DNA of 64,000 bases from Shewanella sp. CG12_big_fil_rev_8_21_14_0_65_47_15 (GTDB lineage: Bacteria > Pseudomonadota > Gammaproteobacteria > Enterobacterales > Shewanellaceae), in assembly GCF_002783505.1 (NCBI RefSeq), contig NZ_PFGL01000062.1, forward strand, positions 24,183 to 88,182. The letters are read 5' to 3'. A program made the translations under genes and the position numbers. Each line of letters begins with the position of its first letter. Within the stretch, counting starts at the first letter, position 1. The notes under the pieces are model-generated. The model saw nothing but the letters and a program-made list of their open reading frames with translations, had not been told where the DNA came from and ran no database searches. Below are positions 55,438 to 64,000 of this stretch, piece by piece.

Positions 55438-58400
55438 ATGCAAGCCAAGTCGTTATCTTTAAAAGCGCGCTCAGGCGACTTAATTCTATTCAGCACGACA
55501 AAGCCCACGCGAACCTCTCTGGCCTTTAGTGATGAGCAGAGTGCTATTGCCTTTTTGCAATCGATGTTTTCCGTATCGGACTTACCTGGCGATACGATTG
55601 TGTCTGTGTATGCTTGGTTTAATCAGTCAGCCTCTTTTACAACAACGTGGAGCCAAGCTCGTGCAGGGGCGTTAAGACAAACGCTTGCAAAAGCGTTAGT
55701 GGAACAACAGCTATTTGCCGCAATTTTACCGGCGAAGCCAGTAGAGGTTCCTTCGGCACCGGCTTCGTCTAGTTCCGCTCCTACAGCGAAAGCGTCCAAT
55801 CCTGGAGGGCGAGCTGAGCCGACGCAAAGTCCGTCCGAGCATGGCCAAAATGATCAACAGGGCCAAAATGCAGCAGGTCAAACGGAACCCCCCAATAAAG
55901 ATAAAGTCACCTGTGGCGATCCAGTGGCTATGTGTAGTGGTGAGGAAATTCTTGCGTTAACTGATTTTAGCTTAGAAGGTGCTATGCCATTAATCTGGAC
56001 TCGCACCTATCGTTCAAGCCAAAGTGCACAGAATCAAGGGTTAGGTTTTGGTTGGCGGAGTAATTTTCATCAGCATATTGATCTTATTATTGATGACGAG
56101 GCCAATTCTCAATTTTGGTTTGTCGACGAAGAAGGTCGACGCTTACCATTTGCCTTTGTTCCTCGAGGGAAAATTACCTATCAGCTTGCCGAAGGGCTCG
56201 CTCTACGACACGAATCAAATGGCAGCTTAGTGCTAGTCAAGTCTGATGATACTCATTGGGTATTTGTTCCGTGCAATGAAAAGCCGCAATGCTGGGTATT
56301 ACATCAAGTGATTAATCAGCTTGGGCATACTCTGCAACTTTTCTATGATAGATATCAGAGACTTAGTCGTATCGATTATACCGCTAAGCGGGGTATTGAA
56401 TTAACCTATCACGCCAATGGTAATATCAGTCGTATTGAAGCGGTTAGGCATACAGATCAAGGCTTACAACGCTTAGGGATCTTACTGGCTATCTATGAAT
56501 ATGATGAGGCAAACGATCTCAGAACTGCAACAAATAGAACGCAGCAAACTGAGCAATATCAGTATAATGGACACTTGCTCGTTGAACGTGAGCGTGCGAG
56601 CGGCTTTAAGCATTATTTCACTTGGTATGGTGCAGGACCGTTAGCCCGTTGTCGCCGTAACTGGGGGGATGATGGTTGTTACGATTATCACTTTGAGTAC
56701 CATGAAGCAGAGCGGCTGGCCGTTAGCACAGATAGTCGAGGTCAAGTTTGGCATTATTACCATGATGCACAAAATCGATTAATCAAAAAGATCGCTCCAG
56801 ATGGCGCAACTTGGCAATACCAATGGAATGCACAGGGTAAGAAAACTGCTGAAATTCAACCTTCAGGGGCTGTGACCACATTTGAATATAACCGACGCGG
56901 CCAGTTAAGCCGAGTGATAGCCGCCGACGAGGGCATTACCCAGTTTCAATATAATGCTCTAGGGCAGCGTAGCGGCGTGATTGATGCAGAAGGTCAGGAG
57001 TGGCGCCGTGAGTTTTCATCGGCGGGATTGCTCCGAGCAGAGACCGGCCCTAATGGTGCATCAGTACGTTATGAATACAATAACTTATCACAGCTTGTGA
57101 GCATTACTGATGCCTGCGGTCAACAAACTAAATTGGCGTGGGACAAGGAAGGTCAACTACTCGCTCAGCAATCGCCACAAGGGCTAACTCGCTATAGTTA
57201 CGATGAATTGGGGTTAGTGAATGGCATAGTGGATGCTGCCGGACTCGTCACTGAATGGCAACGTAATAGTGCTGGGCAAGTGATTTGTCAACGCCAATAC
57301 CCATTTATGGCAAATGGTCAGATACCAGAGCACGACGTAATTGAGCTTCATTATCAATATGATGATGCGGGACGATTGATTTGCCAGCGTAATTCTCTAG
57401 GACACGAGCAACGTCTCGGTTATGCCGGACTAAGCCAAGCTAGCCATTATTGGCAAGCTGATGGTAGTCACTTTGCCTACCAGTACGATAGTGAACGTAA
57501 CCTTACCGCGATTCAACGCAGTGACGATGCCTGCTATCAAATTGATTACGATGGCCAAGAAAGGCCGATACAAATACAAGGTTTTGATGGTCGATCACAG
57601 CAAATTGAGTATGACGTTAATGGTAGGATCCATAAAATTCAAGAGGGTAAGCAAGGTCACGTCATTCTAGAGCGCGATACCTTAGGTCGTATTATCCAGC
57701 AAAAAGCGCACAAAGAGACTTCTACCGGACGAAATGTCAGTGAGCAACATTTTCACTACGACAAGTTAGGCCGGTTATTACGGGCAAATAATGCTCAACG
57801 TAAATTGCGTTTTGGCTATGCGAGTAGTCATTTTGGTAATAACAAAGCGTTAAAATCACACTGGCAAGACAATTGGCATATTGAACACGAATATGACAAT
57901 TTTGGGCGTAAAATCGCGACATTGTTGCCTGATGGTAGCCAAATCACCTTACGTTACAACGAGCAAGGCCACGCTGCCTATGTAGGGTTTAATCAACAAC
58001 CGTTATTGCAGCGTCAGTTCGATAGCGCAAGCCGTGAAACTGAACGCGAATATCACAGCGGTATATTACTCAGCCAACAATACGATGTATTTGGTCGCCT
58101 CTGCGCTCAACAGTGGCAAGGGTTAACATCTGCTCAAGAGGACTCGAATAGCCGCTTACATGAGCGTAGTTATCATTATAGCTTGCAACATCAGTGTATT
58201 AGTGTGAGCGATACATTCTGCGGTCAGTGGCAATATCAGTATGACTCGTTAGATCAGCTTGTGAGTAAACTGCACTTACAAGATCCCCGCCAGAATGAAC
58301 AGCATCAATGGGATAGCTTCGGAAATCCGCAGGGGGAGAGTATTGCTGTTCAAGGCGACAGACTGCTGCAATACGATGGGCGACAGTTCCGTTATGACGA

Positions 58401-59862
58401 CAGCGGTAATCAAGTTAGCGTGAGCGCGGCCAAGGCTTCAGTTAATGCGGCGTCAACCCCTGTATCGGCCAACCGCATGGCTCAGAAACGCGAATTTAAT
58501 GGTTTAAATCAACTGAGTTGGCTAGAGAGTAGTAGCGCATGTTTTCAATACGAATACGATGCGCTAGGGCGTCGCAGTGCCAAAATCACCGCCCAAGGAC
58601 GGATTGACTATTTATGGGACGGTGATGTTCTGATCGGTGAACACTATCTTGATCACTTTACTTGGTACCTCTACGAACCTAATAGCCATAAACCGATGGC
58701 GATGGTGAAAGACGGACAAGTATATCATTATCAATTAGACCAACTGGGTACCCCCATAGGACTGATTAACGCTACTAATCAACTCGTTTGGCAAGCCCAC
58801 TACAGTGTGTTTGGTAAGGCCACTGTTACTATTAACGACATAAATAACCCATTGCGTTTTCAAGGGCAGTACTTTGACAGCGAAAGCGGCTTACACTACA
58901 ACCACTTCCGCTACTACGACCCCGAAACAGGCCGTTTTATCAGTCAAGACCCAATAGGGTTGCTAGGGGGCATAAACCATTACCGATATGCGCCCAATCA
59001 TATCAACTGGATAGATCCGTTGGGACTGAGTTGCAAGGAAGGTTTAGGAGAAGTGGCTTATGGTCCTCCACCAGAAGAACCTGGATTACAATCGGTAACA
59101 TTATTACCGATAGAGTGGGCCGTAGAAGGGATCGCAGATTCCATCGAGCAACTGTCTACTATGTTGGAAACTGGGCCTACTTTGGTCGGCGCTGCTACTA
59201 TGGCCGTTGCGTTGATCCCTGGAAAAGTAGCGGATAAGGTACTGGAGCCCGTGGTTAAGAAGTTGGATAATGTCGAGGTACCCAGCAATAAAGCGCTGAC
59301 CGTGGCAAAAGCCAGCCTGATGAAAAAGCATAAGGTCGCCTGTTTCAAGAAGAATAGCAAAGGCTCGGATATCGAGTACGATAGACAGCTCAAAGGTCAG
59401 CAAGATGGCATCAACAAGATGTCGGTTAAGGAGTATCTGGATAATAGAGAGTCCTATAACGCTATAGGTCGTAAAGGCACGGGAGCGGCTCAGGATAAAG
59501 CCAGAAAAGATTTCAAAGAGAAGTTGATTAAAGAATATACGGACAAACTGGTAAATGAAGGTGAATATTTAGGCCAAGAAGCTCTGGATAAGGCACAAGA
59601 ATTAGCTCTGAGCGATATGAAGACCCTGAATGCCTTGCATAATCCAGATATGATTGCCGGTGGTAAAGATATAGTGTTCGACCTAGGTGATGCCAGTGTC
59701 AATCAATCTATCGGTTCTCAATGGAAAAATAAAGGGGTCAATGAACTCGGTGAAAAAATGCTGCTCACACGAGTCGAACTGATGGATATTGAGGCCCAAA
59801 AAGCCTTGGATGAATTCGGACCAGATACTTTAATGGATGTCGATCTACATAGGTGTAAGTAA
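55438..59862 (+). CDS. rhs: Rhs effector with C-terminal Ntox15/Tde1-type DNase
   Basis: A 1474-residue T6SS cargo protein. Residues 1-95 form an N-terminal domain I do not recognise, then a Ser/Pro/Gln-rich linker (about 100-155) and the Rhs shell with YD repeats (from TCGDPVAMCSGEEILALTDF to the core end). The core ends with RFISQDPIGLLGG and NHINWIDPLGL, at about residue 1195. The tip (about 1200-1474) matches novel toxin 15: KVACFKK, EYDRQLKGQQDGINKMSV, RKGTGAAQDKAR, the HxxD motif HNPD (1401-1404) and VNQSIGSQWK. This family includes the Agrobacterium DNase Tde1. It lacks its own PAAR, so it should depend on the separate PAAR and upstream adaptors. The immunity gene follows. Confidence 0.93.
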   Translation: MQAKSLSLKARSGDLILFSTTKPTRTSLAFSDEQSAIAFLQSMFSVSDLPGDTIVSVYAWFNQSASFTTTWSQARAGALRQTLAKALVEQQLFAAILPAKPVEVPSAPASSSSAPTAKASNPGGRAEPTQSPSEHGQNDQQGQNAAGQTEPPNKDKVTCGDPVAMCSGEEILALTDFSLEGAMPLIWTRTYRSSQSAQNQGLGFGWRSNFHQHIDLIIDDEANSQFWFVDEEGRRLPFAFVPRGKITYQLAEGLALRHESNGSLVLVKSDDTHWVFVPCNEKPQCWVLHQVINQLGHTLQLFYDRYQRLSRIDYTAKRGIELTYHANGNISRIEAVRHTDQGLQRLGILLAIYEYDEANDLRTATNRTQQTEQYQYNGHLLVERERASGFKHYFTWYGAGPLARCRRNWGDDGCYDYHFEYHEAERLAVSTDSRGQVWHYYHDAQNRLIKKIAPDGATWQYQWNAQGKKTAEIQPSGAVTTFEYNRRGQLSRVIAADEGITQFQYNALGQRSGVIDAEGQEWRREFSSAGLLRAETGPNGASVRYEYNNLSQLVSITDACGQQTKLAWDKEGQLLAQQSPQGLTRYSYDELGLVNGIVDAAGLVTEWQRNSAGQVICQRQYPFMANGQIPEHDVIELHYQYDDAGRLICQRNSLGHEQRLGYAGLSQASHYWQADGSHFAYQYDSERNLTAIQRSDDACYQIDYDGQERPIQIQGFDGRSQQIEYDVNGRIHKIQEGKQGHVILERDTLGRIIQQKAHKETSTGRNVSEQHFHYDKLGRLLRANNAQRKLRFGYASSHFGNNKALKSHWQDNWHIEHEYDNFGRKIATLLPDGSQITLRYNEQGHAAYVGFNQQPLLQRQFDSASRETEREYHSGILLSQQYDVFGRLCAQQWQGLTSAQEDSNSRLHERSYHYSLQHQCISVSDTFCGQWQYQYDSLDQLVSKLHLQDPRQNEQHQWDSFGNPQGESIAVQGDRLLQYDGRQFRYDDSGNQVSVSAAKASVNAASTPVSANRMAQKREFNGLNQLSWLESSSACFQYEYDALGRRSAKITAQGRIDYLWDGDVLIGEHYLDHFTWYLYEPNSHKPMAMVKDGQVYHYQLDQLGTPIGLINATNQLVWQAHYSVFGKATVTINDINNPLRFQGQYFDSESGLHYNHFRYYDPETGRFISQDPIGLLGGINHYRYAPNHINWIDPLGLSCKEGLGEVAYGPPPEEPGLQSVTLLPIEWAVEGIADSIEQLSTMLETGPTLVGAATMAVALIPGKVADKVLEPVVKKLDNVEVPSNKALTVAKASLMKKHKVACFKKNSKGSDIEYDRQLKGQQDGINKMSVKEYLDNRESYNAIGRKGTGAAQDKARKDFKEKLIKEYTDKLVNEGEYLGQEALDKAQELALSDMKTLNALHNPDMIAGGKDIVFDLGDASVNQSIGSQWKNKGVNELGEKMLLTRVELMDIEAQKALDEFGPDTLMDVDLHRCK

Positions 59863-59863
59863 A

Positions 59864-60535
59864 ATGAATAAATTTTTTGATAATTTTTATACTTTCGCAG
59901 GGTTTGGCCCAGCGATAAAATCGGAACTACCATCCGAGGCCGTTTTACGGTCTTTTGAAGATAAGCTACCGGCCAGACTGTTGGAATATTGGCAGGAATA
60001 TGGTTTCTGTGGCTGGGGCGAGGGTATTTTTTGGACGGTGAATCCGGCAGATTACAGCGAAATTTTAGACTTATGGTTGGCGGGCACCCCCTTTGTCGGC
60101 AAGGATAACTACTATGTCATAGGTCGCAGTGCCTTCGGCCGTTTGTATGTCTGGGGCGAAACTTCAGGGCCAAGCCTCGATATTAACCCTTGTTATGGGA
60201 TGATATTTCCAACGGATAAAACCGAAGATTTGAAGAAAAGGGGAGCAGAACGCACCATAGATTTGTTTTTTGCAACTACCTCAAAAAATAGTCTGGAAGA
60301 AGAAGATATCGAAGGCAAACCTCTATTTGAGAGGGCTATGATCAAATTAGGGCCGTTGGACGCCGATGAGATGTATGCTTTTGTGCCTGCGTTGGCCTTA
60401 GGTGGGGCGCCTAAGTTGGAAAACCTGCAAAAAGTAAAAGTTTTGGAACATCTCGCATTCTTGGCCGAATTGGGTGAGAAACAAGTGATGGCAGATATTG
60501 TTGCCCTCTCAAACGCTTTACATCGAGACAAATAG
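59864..60535 (+). CDS. Tdi1-like immunity protein (GAD-like/DUF1851)
   Basis: A 223-residue soluble protein that should bind and block the Ntox15 tip. The N-terminal GAD-like domain includes FYTFAGFGPAI and LLEYWQEYGFCGWGEGIFW. The DUF1851 part includes AFGRLYVWGETSGPSLDINP and the later GPLDADEMYAFVPALALGG. This is the architecture of Tdi1, the cognate immunity protein of Tde1 in Agrobacterium, and the gene starts one base after the rhs stop. The frame is open from 59837 inside rhs, but ATG 59864 is the natural start. Confidence 0.88.
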   Translation: MNKFFDNFYTFAGFGPAIKSELPSEAVLRSFEDKLPARLLEYWQEYGFCGWGEGIFWTVNPADYSEILDLWLAGTPFVGKDNYYVIGRSAFGRLYVWGETSGPSLDINPCYGMIFPTDKTEDLKKRGAERTIDLFFATTSKNSLEEEDIEGKPLFERAMIKLGPLDADEMYAFVPALALGGAPKLENLQKVKVLEHLAFLAELGEKQVMADIVALSNALHRDK

Positions 60536-60538
60536 TTA

Positions 60539-60589
60539 TTTGGCTTAAAAAGATGACACTTCCATATCCAATAATCTTTTTAAGCCAAA
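60539..60589. terminator. Long inverted repeat after the Rhs immunity gene
   Basis: Perfect 16-bp arms (60539-60554 and 60574-60589; TTTGGCTTAAAAAGAT and its complement) with a 19-base loop, 3 bp after the stop. There is no T-run outside the stem, but the 3' arm itself contains TTTTT. It may stop transcription or mark a recombination junction. Confidence 0.5.
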
Positions 60590-60685
60590 ACGCTGGCTTG
60601 GCTGTCTAATGTATGGCTGTATAAAATACATCGCGCCCTATGGCACAAGTGAACTTCTCCTCACACTCACAGAAGTTAATTTTGG

Positions 60686-62551
60686 CTGCATGAACGCAGT
60701 TATTGTTACAGTGCTCGCCATCAGTTAGTTCAGTTGCATGACAGCCAAACGGGTCAGTTGGATTATGAATACAATACCTTAGATCAATTAATTCAAAAGC
60801 GTCATCACACTGAACCGAGTCAACATGAAGCTTATCGCTGGGACAGTTTCGGTAATCCTGTGGGTGAGGGCGTGGTTGTTAGCCAGGACAGATTAGCGCG
60901 TTATCCCGAACGTTCGCTAGATGAGTCACAGGCCCACTATCAATATGATGCCAGCGGTAATCAACTGGGCGTTAAAGGGCATAAGCAACAGCAGCAACGG
61001 GAATTTAACGGGTTTAATCAACTGATAAGCCTACACAATGGCCAAAATCTGACCCGTTATGAATATGATGCCTTAGGGCGCCGCAGCGCAAAAATCACCG
61101 CTGCGGGCCGCATCGATTACTTGTGGGATGGCAATCAGCTGATAGGCGAACACTGCCAAGATAGATTCACTTGGTATTTGTACGAACCGGCAGGGAATAG
61201 TAGCCAAAGCTACAGACTTTTCGCGCTCATTGTGCAAGGTGAAGTGTATTACTATCAGCTGGATCAACTCGGTACGCCGTTCGCGTTATTAGATCAACAC
61301 AATAATCTCGTGTGGCAGGCGAGTTACTCGGCATTGGGCCAAGCGACAGTCAGCGTTAATGTGATTGCCAATCCGCTGCGGTTTCAGGGGCAATATTATG
61401 ATGAGGAGAGTGGCTTACACTACAACCACTTCCGCTACTATGATCCGCAAACAGGCCGTTTTATCAGCCAAGATCCCATTGGACTATTGGGTGGCTTGAA
61501 CCATTACCAATACGCCCCCAATCATATCAACTGGATAGATCCCTGGGGGCTGAGCTGTAAAGAAGGGGCTGCGTTAGCGGGTGTGGCGGCGTTGGCAAGA
61601 CCGCTCCCTGTTCCTATTACTCCTGCAACGCCTGTTGCTTCAACTGTGGGTCGTATTGCAGTAGGTACTGCAGCGAATGACTCTATTTATGCAGTTGGCG
61701 AATCTCTTTTATCCCGTGCGCTTCCTATAGCTGGCGTGGCGCTAACGGGGCTGGCGGCACTGGTTTATAGCCCTGGACTCAGGGGCGGACTGGAGGAGAT
61801 TACTGCCCCTGATGGAACTCAGTACAGTAAATACAGTGATGAAATTATCTATCACGCAGTCGGGGTTGATGGAGAAACTTGGGGTACAGCTAATCCACAA
61901 GATGACATACAATATCGGATGTGGAAAGCAAATGGTGGTGAGGGCAGCTTCGAAGATTGGCTAAGTGAAGGGAAGCCAAATGATATTGGTATAGTATCGG
62001 CCCCTAAATCAAAATCCATTATCGCAATTACCGCAGGTAGTGCATCTGATACACCTTATGGGCGAGGCAGTTGGGCAAGTGAACTCGAGAATCCTCAGGC
62101 TAATACGATATATGAGGTTACATCAATTCATGATGGACAACCAGCAACCTACACTTATGAAACCGATGATCAAGGACGTACTGTTCGTGTGACAGGTAAG
62201 CTTAGAAAGTCGAGTATTGATGATCAAAAAATACGAGATAAAAAACACCGTAGTTCCAGACAAAGCGAATACGGTGGTGATGATCCAGAGTATGATGGTG
62301 GCCATTTAATTGGTACCTTATTTCAAGGGCCTGCTGAAAAAATTAATTTGGTGCCGCAACTGAAAGAGCAGAATCGTCATGGTGAGTGGCGACAGATGGA
62401 AAAGGAATGGGCCAAAAATTTAGATAGGAATAGAGAAGTAGAAGTAGAAATACTGGTAGAGTATGAGGGTGATAGTACAACACCTAAAAGGCTTATTGCT
62501 AACTCTACAATCAACGGAGTTCGGCAGAGTCCGAAAAAATTTAAAAATTGA
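60686..62551 (+). pseudogene. Displaced Rhs C-terminal module with non-specific endonuclease tip
   Basis: An Rhs fragment without a start. Similarity to the intact Rhs begins at LHERSY (60686) and runs through SFGNPVGEG, DYLWDGNQLIGEH and the core end QDPIGLLGG and NHINWIDPWGL. The unrelated tip then has a hydrophobic helix pair and a DNA/RNA non-specific endonuclease domain, with YGGDDPEYDGGHLIGTLF (H at 62303-62305), KINLVPQLKEQN and WRQMEKEW. This is the usual reservoir form of rhs toxin tips, which become active if recombined into a complete rhs gene. No ribosome binding site precedes it. The first in-frame start codons are TTGs, so translation as it stands is doubtful. Confidence 0.88.
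60705..60889. repeat. 185-bp rhs core repeat, copy 1
   Basis: It aligns without gaps to 63146-63330 (offset 2441), with about 14 mismatches by eye. It is the same part of the Rhs core as about residues 920-985 of the intact gene, which is more diverged. Confidence 0.85.
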
Positions 62552-62559
62552 GGTCTATG

Positions 62560-63018
62560 ATGTTTAAGAACATTGATAGTATTTATAATTATGTTGGCCA
62601 AGAGATGTTCAGCAGTTTGCCAGGCAAATGGGATAAAGCGTATCTGAATGTAAATATGGATAAAATTGATCGAGCAATTTCCATTGATTCTAAATATATT
62701 TCAGAAGGGGTAGAGTATTTTTTCGATCTTGATAGAAAGAGTGGTATTGTAAATTTCTCTGATTGTGATGAAGCATTTTATGATTTATATCATATCATGC
62801 AGAAAAATGAGCAAGATGTACCATGGAACAAAGCGAGATTTGAACTTACGCCCGATGGGGATTTTTCAATTGACTTTAAATACGATGAAGATTTCGCTTG
62901 GTATAAATTATTGGATATAGAGAGCCAAGAGTATGATGAACTTGATATCGATATCATAGATAAAATCAAGTCATGGGAAGGGTTGCCGAGTGACTACCAA
63001 CGTTATTGGAAAAAATAG
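62560..63018 (+). CDS. YezG/DUF600-like immunity protein
   Basis: A 152-residue acidic protein that should neutralise the endonuclease tip encoded just upstream. The pattern WDKAYLNVNM, a central YDLYHIMQK, and ELTPDGDFSIDFKYDEDFAWYK is that of the YezG-like (DUF600) family, known as immunity partners of secreted nuclease toxins. GAGG at 62550-62553 favours ATG 62560 over ATG 62557. The gene starts 8 bp after the displaced Rhs module. It looks intact, so immunity may be kept even though the toxin module has no start. Confidence 0.75.
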   Translation: MFKNIDSIYNYVGQEMFSSLPGKWDKAYLNVNMDKIDRAISIDSKYISEGVEYFFDLDRKSGIVNFSDCDEAFYDLYHIMQKNEQDVPWNKARFELTPDGDFSIDFKYDEDFAWYKLLDIESQEYDELDIDIIDKIKSWEGLPSDYQRYWKK

Positions 63019-63033
63019 CTATAAATTTGGAAG

Positions 63034-63062
63034 GAGCCATAGAGTGTAGTTAATTATGGCTC
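63034..63062. terminator. Weak hairpin after the YezG-like gene
   Basis: GAGCCATA and TATGGCTC form an 8-bp stem with a 13-base loop. No T-run follows, so termination would be weak. Confidence 0.35.
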
Positions 63063-63145
63063 ACTTTCAATTGGTTCATTACTTCCTCAGAAATTTCCCA
63101 TATTTGATTTTCTCGTCGAAGCTCTGGTCTGCCTTGGTCTTTATA

Positions 63146-63330
63146 GTTACAGTGCTCGCCATCAGTTAGTTCAGTTGCATGACAGTCAAACGGGGCTGGT
63201 GGATTATAAATACAATACCTTAGACCAATTAATTCAAAAGCGTCATCACAGTGAACCGAGTCAAAATGAAGCTTATCGCTGGGCCAGTTTCGGTAATCCT
63301 GTGGGTGAGGGCGTGGCCGTTTATCAGGAA
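63146..63330 (+). pseudogene. Third rhs core fragment (185 bp)
   Basis: In frame it reads YSARHQLVQLHDSQTG and YNTLDQLIQKRHHSEP, the same Rhs segment as at 60705-60889, and then similarity stops sharply at about 63330. SFGNPVGEG is preceded by WA instead of the WD seen in the other copies. No toxin tip follows; the break lies at the 3' end of a convergent gene. Confidence 0.85.
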
Positions 63331-63929
63331 CTAATTAGCACGTTGTCACTGAGATTCGGCATTGGGGCTAGGCTAATTTTCTGTTTTGAGAATTTTATTT
63401 TTTCTTCAAAACTAAGGTCTTGTACTGTTTTTATATCAAGATCAGCGGGTGTTTTGTTGTTACATGAACTGATGAATTTGATAGGCATATCATGAAAGAA
63501 GGTTATTTCTTTAGTGTTAGTATTATGGTCGAAACCTAAAATTGTTGATGCTGTTAATATAGAGGCGTTCAGCACGATAAAGTCTTTAGTGACTTGGCTT
63601 GGATTAGAAATATTGACTTGTTCTCCCTGTTCTAGATTATCTTTGGTCCCTCCCCAGTAAAAGATATGTACATTTGGAATTTCGATCACGTAGTTGTAAT
63701 CTGAAGTAAATGGGCTCGTTTCAGTCCATGCGGTTGATAATGCATAGGGTTGGCCGGATGATCTTAGAAATTGTGCATAGGCCGCTACTTTTTTATCTGC
63801 CGTAAATCCGACTTGGCGTGATATTTCTTGTTTTAGTTTACTCCATAATAATGATGTTTTTGCTGGCCAAGGTTGGTATAAGGTCATTCCACTTATTAAG
63901 CGAATACTCGGTTCAGGGAGGCTGTTCAT
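63324..63929 (-). CDS. Unrecognised 201-residue protein at the island end
   Basis: I do not recognise this family. The protein has no clear signal peptide; it contains LLWSKLKQEISRQVGFTADK, SDYNYVIEIPNVHIFYWGG and NASILTASTILGFDHNTN. Its TGA stop lies inside the rhs fragment, so its last codons may have been replaced at the rhs junction. ATG 63929 is preceded by an in-frame TGA close upstream and lacks a clear ribosome site. It may be an immunity gene inverted by rearrangement, or a resident gene at the right border of the island. Confidence 0.55.
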   Translation of the reverse strand: MNSLPEPSIRLISGMTLYQPWPAKTSLLWSKLKQEISRQVGFTADKKVAAYAQFLRSSGQPYALSTAWTETSPFTSDYNYVIEIPNVHIFYWGGTKDNLEQGEQVNISNPSQVTKDFIVLNASILTASTILGFDHNTNTKEITFFHDMPIKFISSCNNKTPADLDIKTVQDLSFEEKIKFSKQKISLAPMPNLSDNVLISS

Positions 63930-64000
63930 AATTCTGTGTCAGGTTAATTTCACAGATCGATATGGTTTTCTAAGCGTCCCTCAAAATGGATTGAGAGCTG
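63930..64000. other. Right edge of the window
   Basis: 71 bp with no supported feature. It probably holds the upstream region of the leftward gene. Confidence 0.4.

Noticed and set aside
63175..63495. 106-codon forward frame as a short Rhs protein
   Set aside because: Only the first about 50 codons match Rhs. After 63330 it reads antisense to the unrecognised reverse gene, so it is a chance fusion at the breakpoint.
1..64000. CRISPR arrays, tRNA or rRNA genes, integrases and intact insertion sequences
   Set aside because: None was seen on either strand. The repeats found are rhs or immunity-gene duplications and short promoter-region repeats.

Overview
The window looks like chromosome of a gammaproteobacterium, most probably a Shewanella. 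The evidence is the combination and style of the housekeeping proteins (OpgGH, LdtD, MepK, a 95-residue L25, TamA/TamB and a lipoprotein glucoamylase beside an MFS sugar permease). The species cannot be fixed from sequence reading alone. No rRNA, tRNA, CRISPR array, integrase or intact insertion sequence was seen.

Region 1 (1-22.6 kb) is ordinary chromosome. It starts with the tail of a DUF3570-type outer-membrane protein, followed by an ApbE-type flavin transferase and an OmpR/QseC-type two-component pair. Next come opgG-opgH (osmoregulated periplasmic glucans), a YcbB-type L,D-transpeptidase, the MepK endopeptidase, an uncharacterised small helical protein, and rplY with its own promoter and terminator. 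The translationally coupled tamA-tamB pair (reverse strand), an exported isoaspartyl peptidase, and a reverse-strand permease plus glucoamylase unit complete the region.

Region 2 (about 22.9-26.6 kb) is a polymorphic toxin-immunity area on the reverse strand. It holds a 451-residue putative effector with a restriction-endonuclease-like C-terminus, its probable immunity protein, two unrecognised genes, and decayed copies of the immunity 3' end and of toxin tails. A 153-bp imperfect direct repeat brackets the two unrecognised genes.

Region 3 (26.7-53.4 kb) is a complete type VI secretion system (T6SS). A PpkA-type kinase gene points left. Rightward are tagH, tssJ, tssK, tssL (with an OmpA domain), tssM, tagF, pppA, tssA, tssB, tssC, a second tssC-like gene (ImpD type), tagJ, tssE, tssF, tssG, clpV, hcp, vgrG and PAAR. 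From tssB to tssG the order equals the Rhizobium impB-C-D-E-F-G-H order. PpkA, PppA, TagH and TagF together indicate threonine-phosphorylation control of firing. Terminator-like hairpins after tssC and after hcp, plus a separate hcp promoter, suggest stoichiometry control.

Region 4 (53.4-64 kb) is the cargo end. A helical-repeat-like protein and a degenerate ketoacyl-synthase-like protein lie between PAAR and a 1474-residue Rhs effector. The Rhs tip is an Ntox15/Tde1-type DNase with an HxxD motif, followed by a Tdi1-like (GAD-like/DUF1851) immunity gene. Beyond it are a displaced Rhs tip with a DNA/RNA non-specific endonuclease domain and its YezG-like immunity gene, then a third, 185-bp Rhs scrap that abuts an unrecognised convergent gene. 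The T6SS and cargo regions are visibly AT-richer than the first 22 kb. The general picture is a T6SS island whose two ends are both sites of toxin-immunity turnover.
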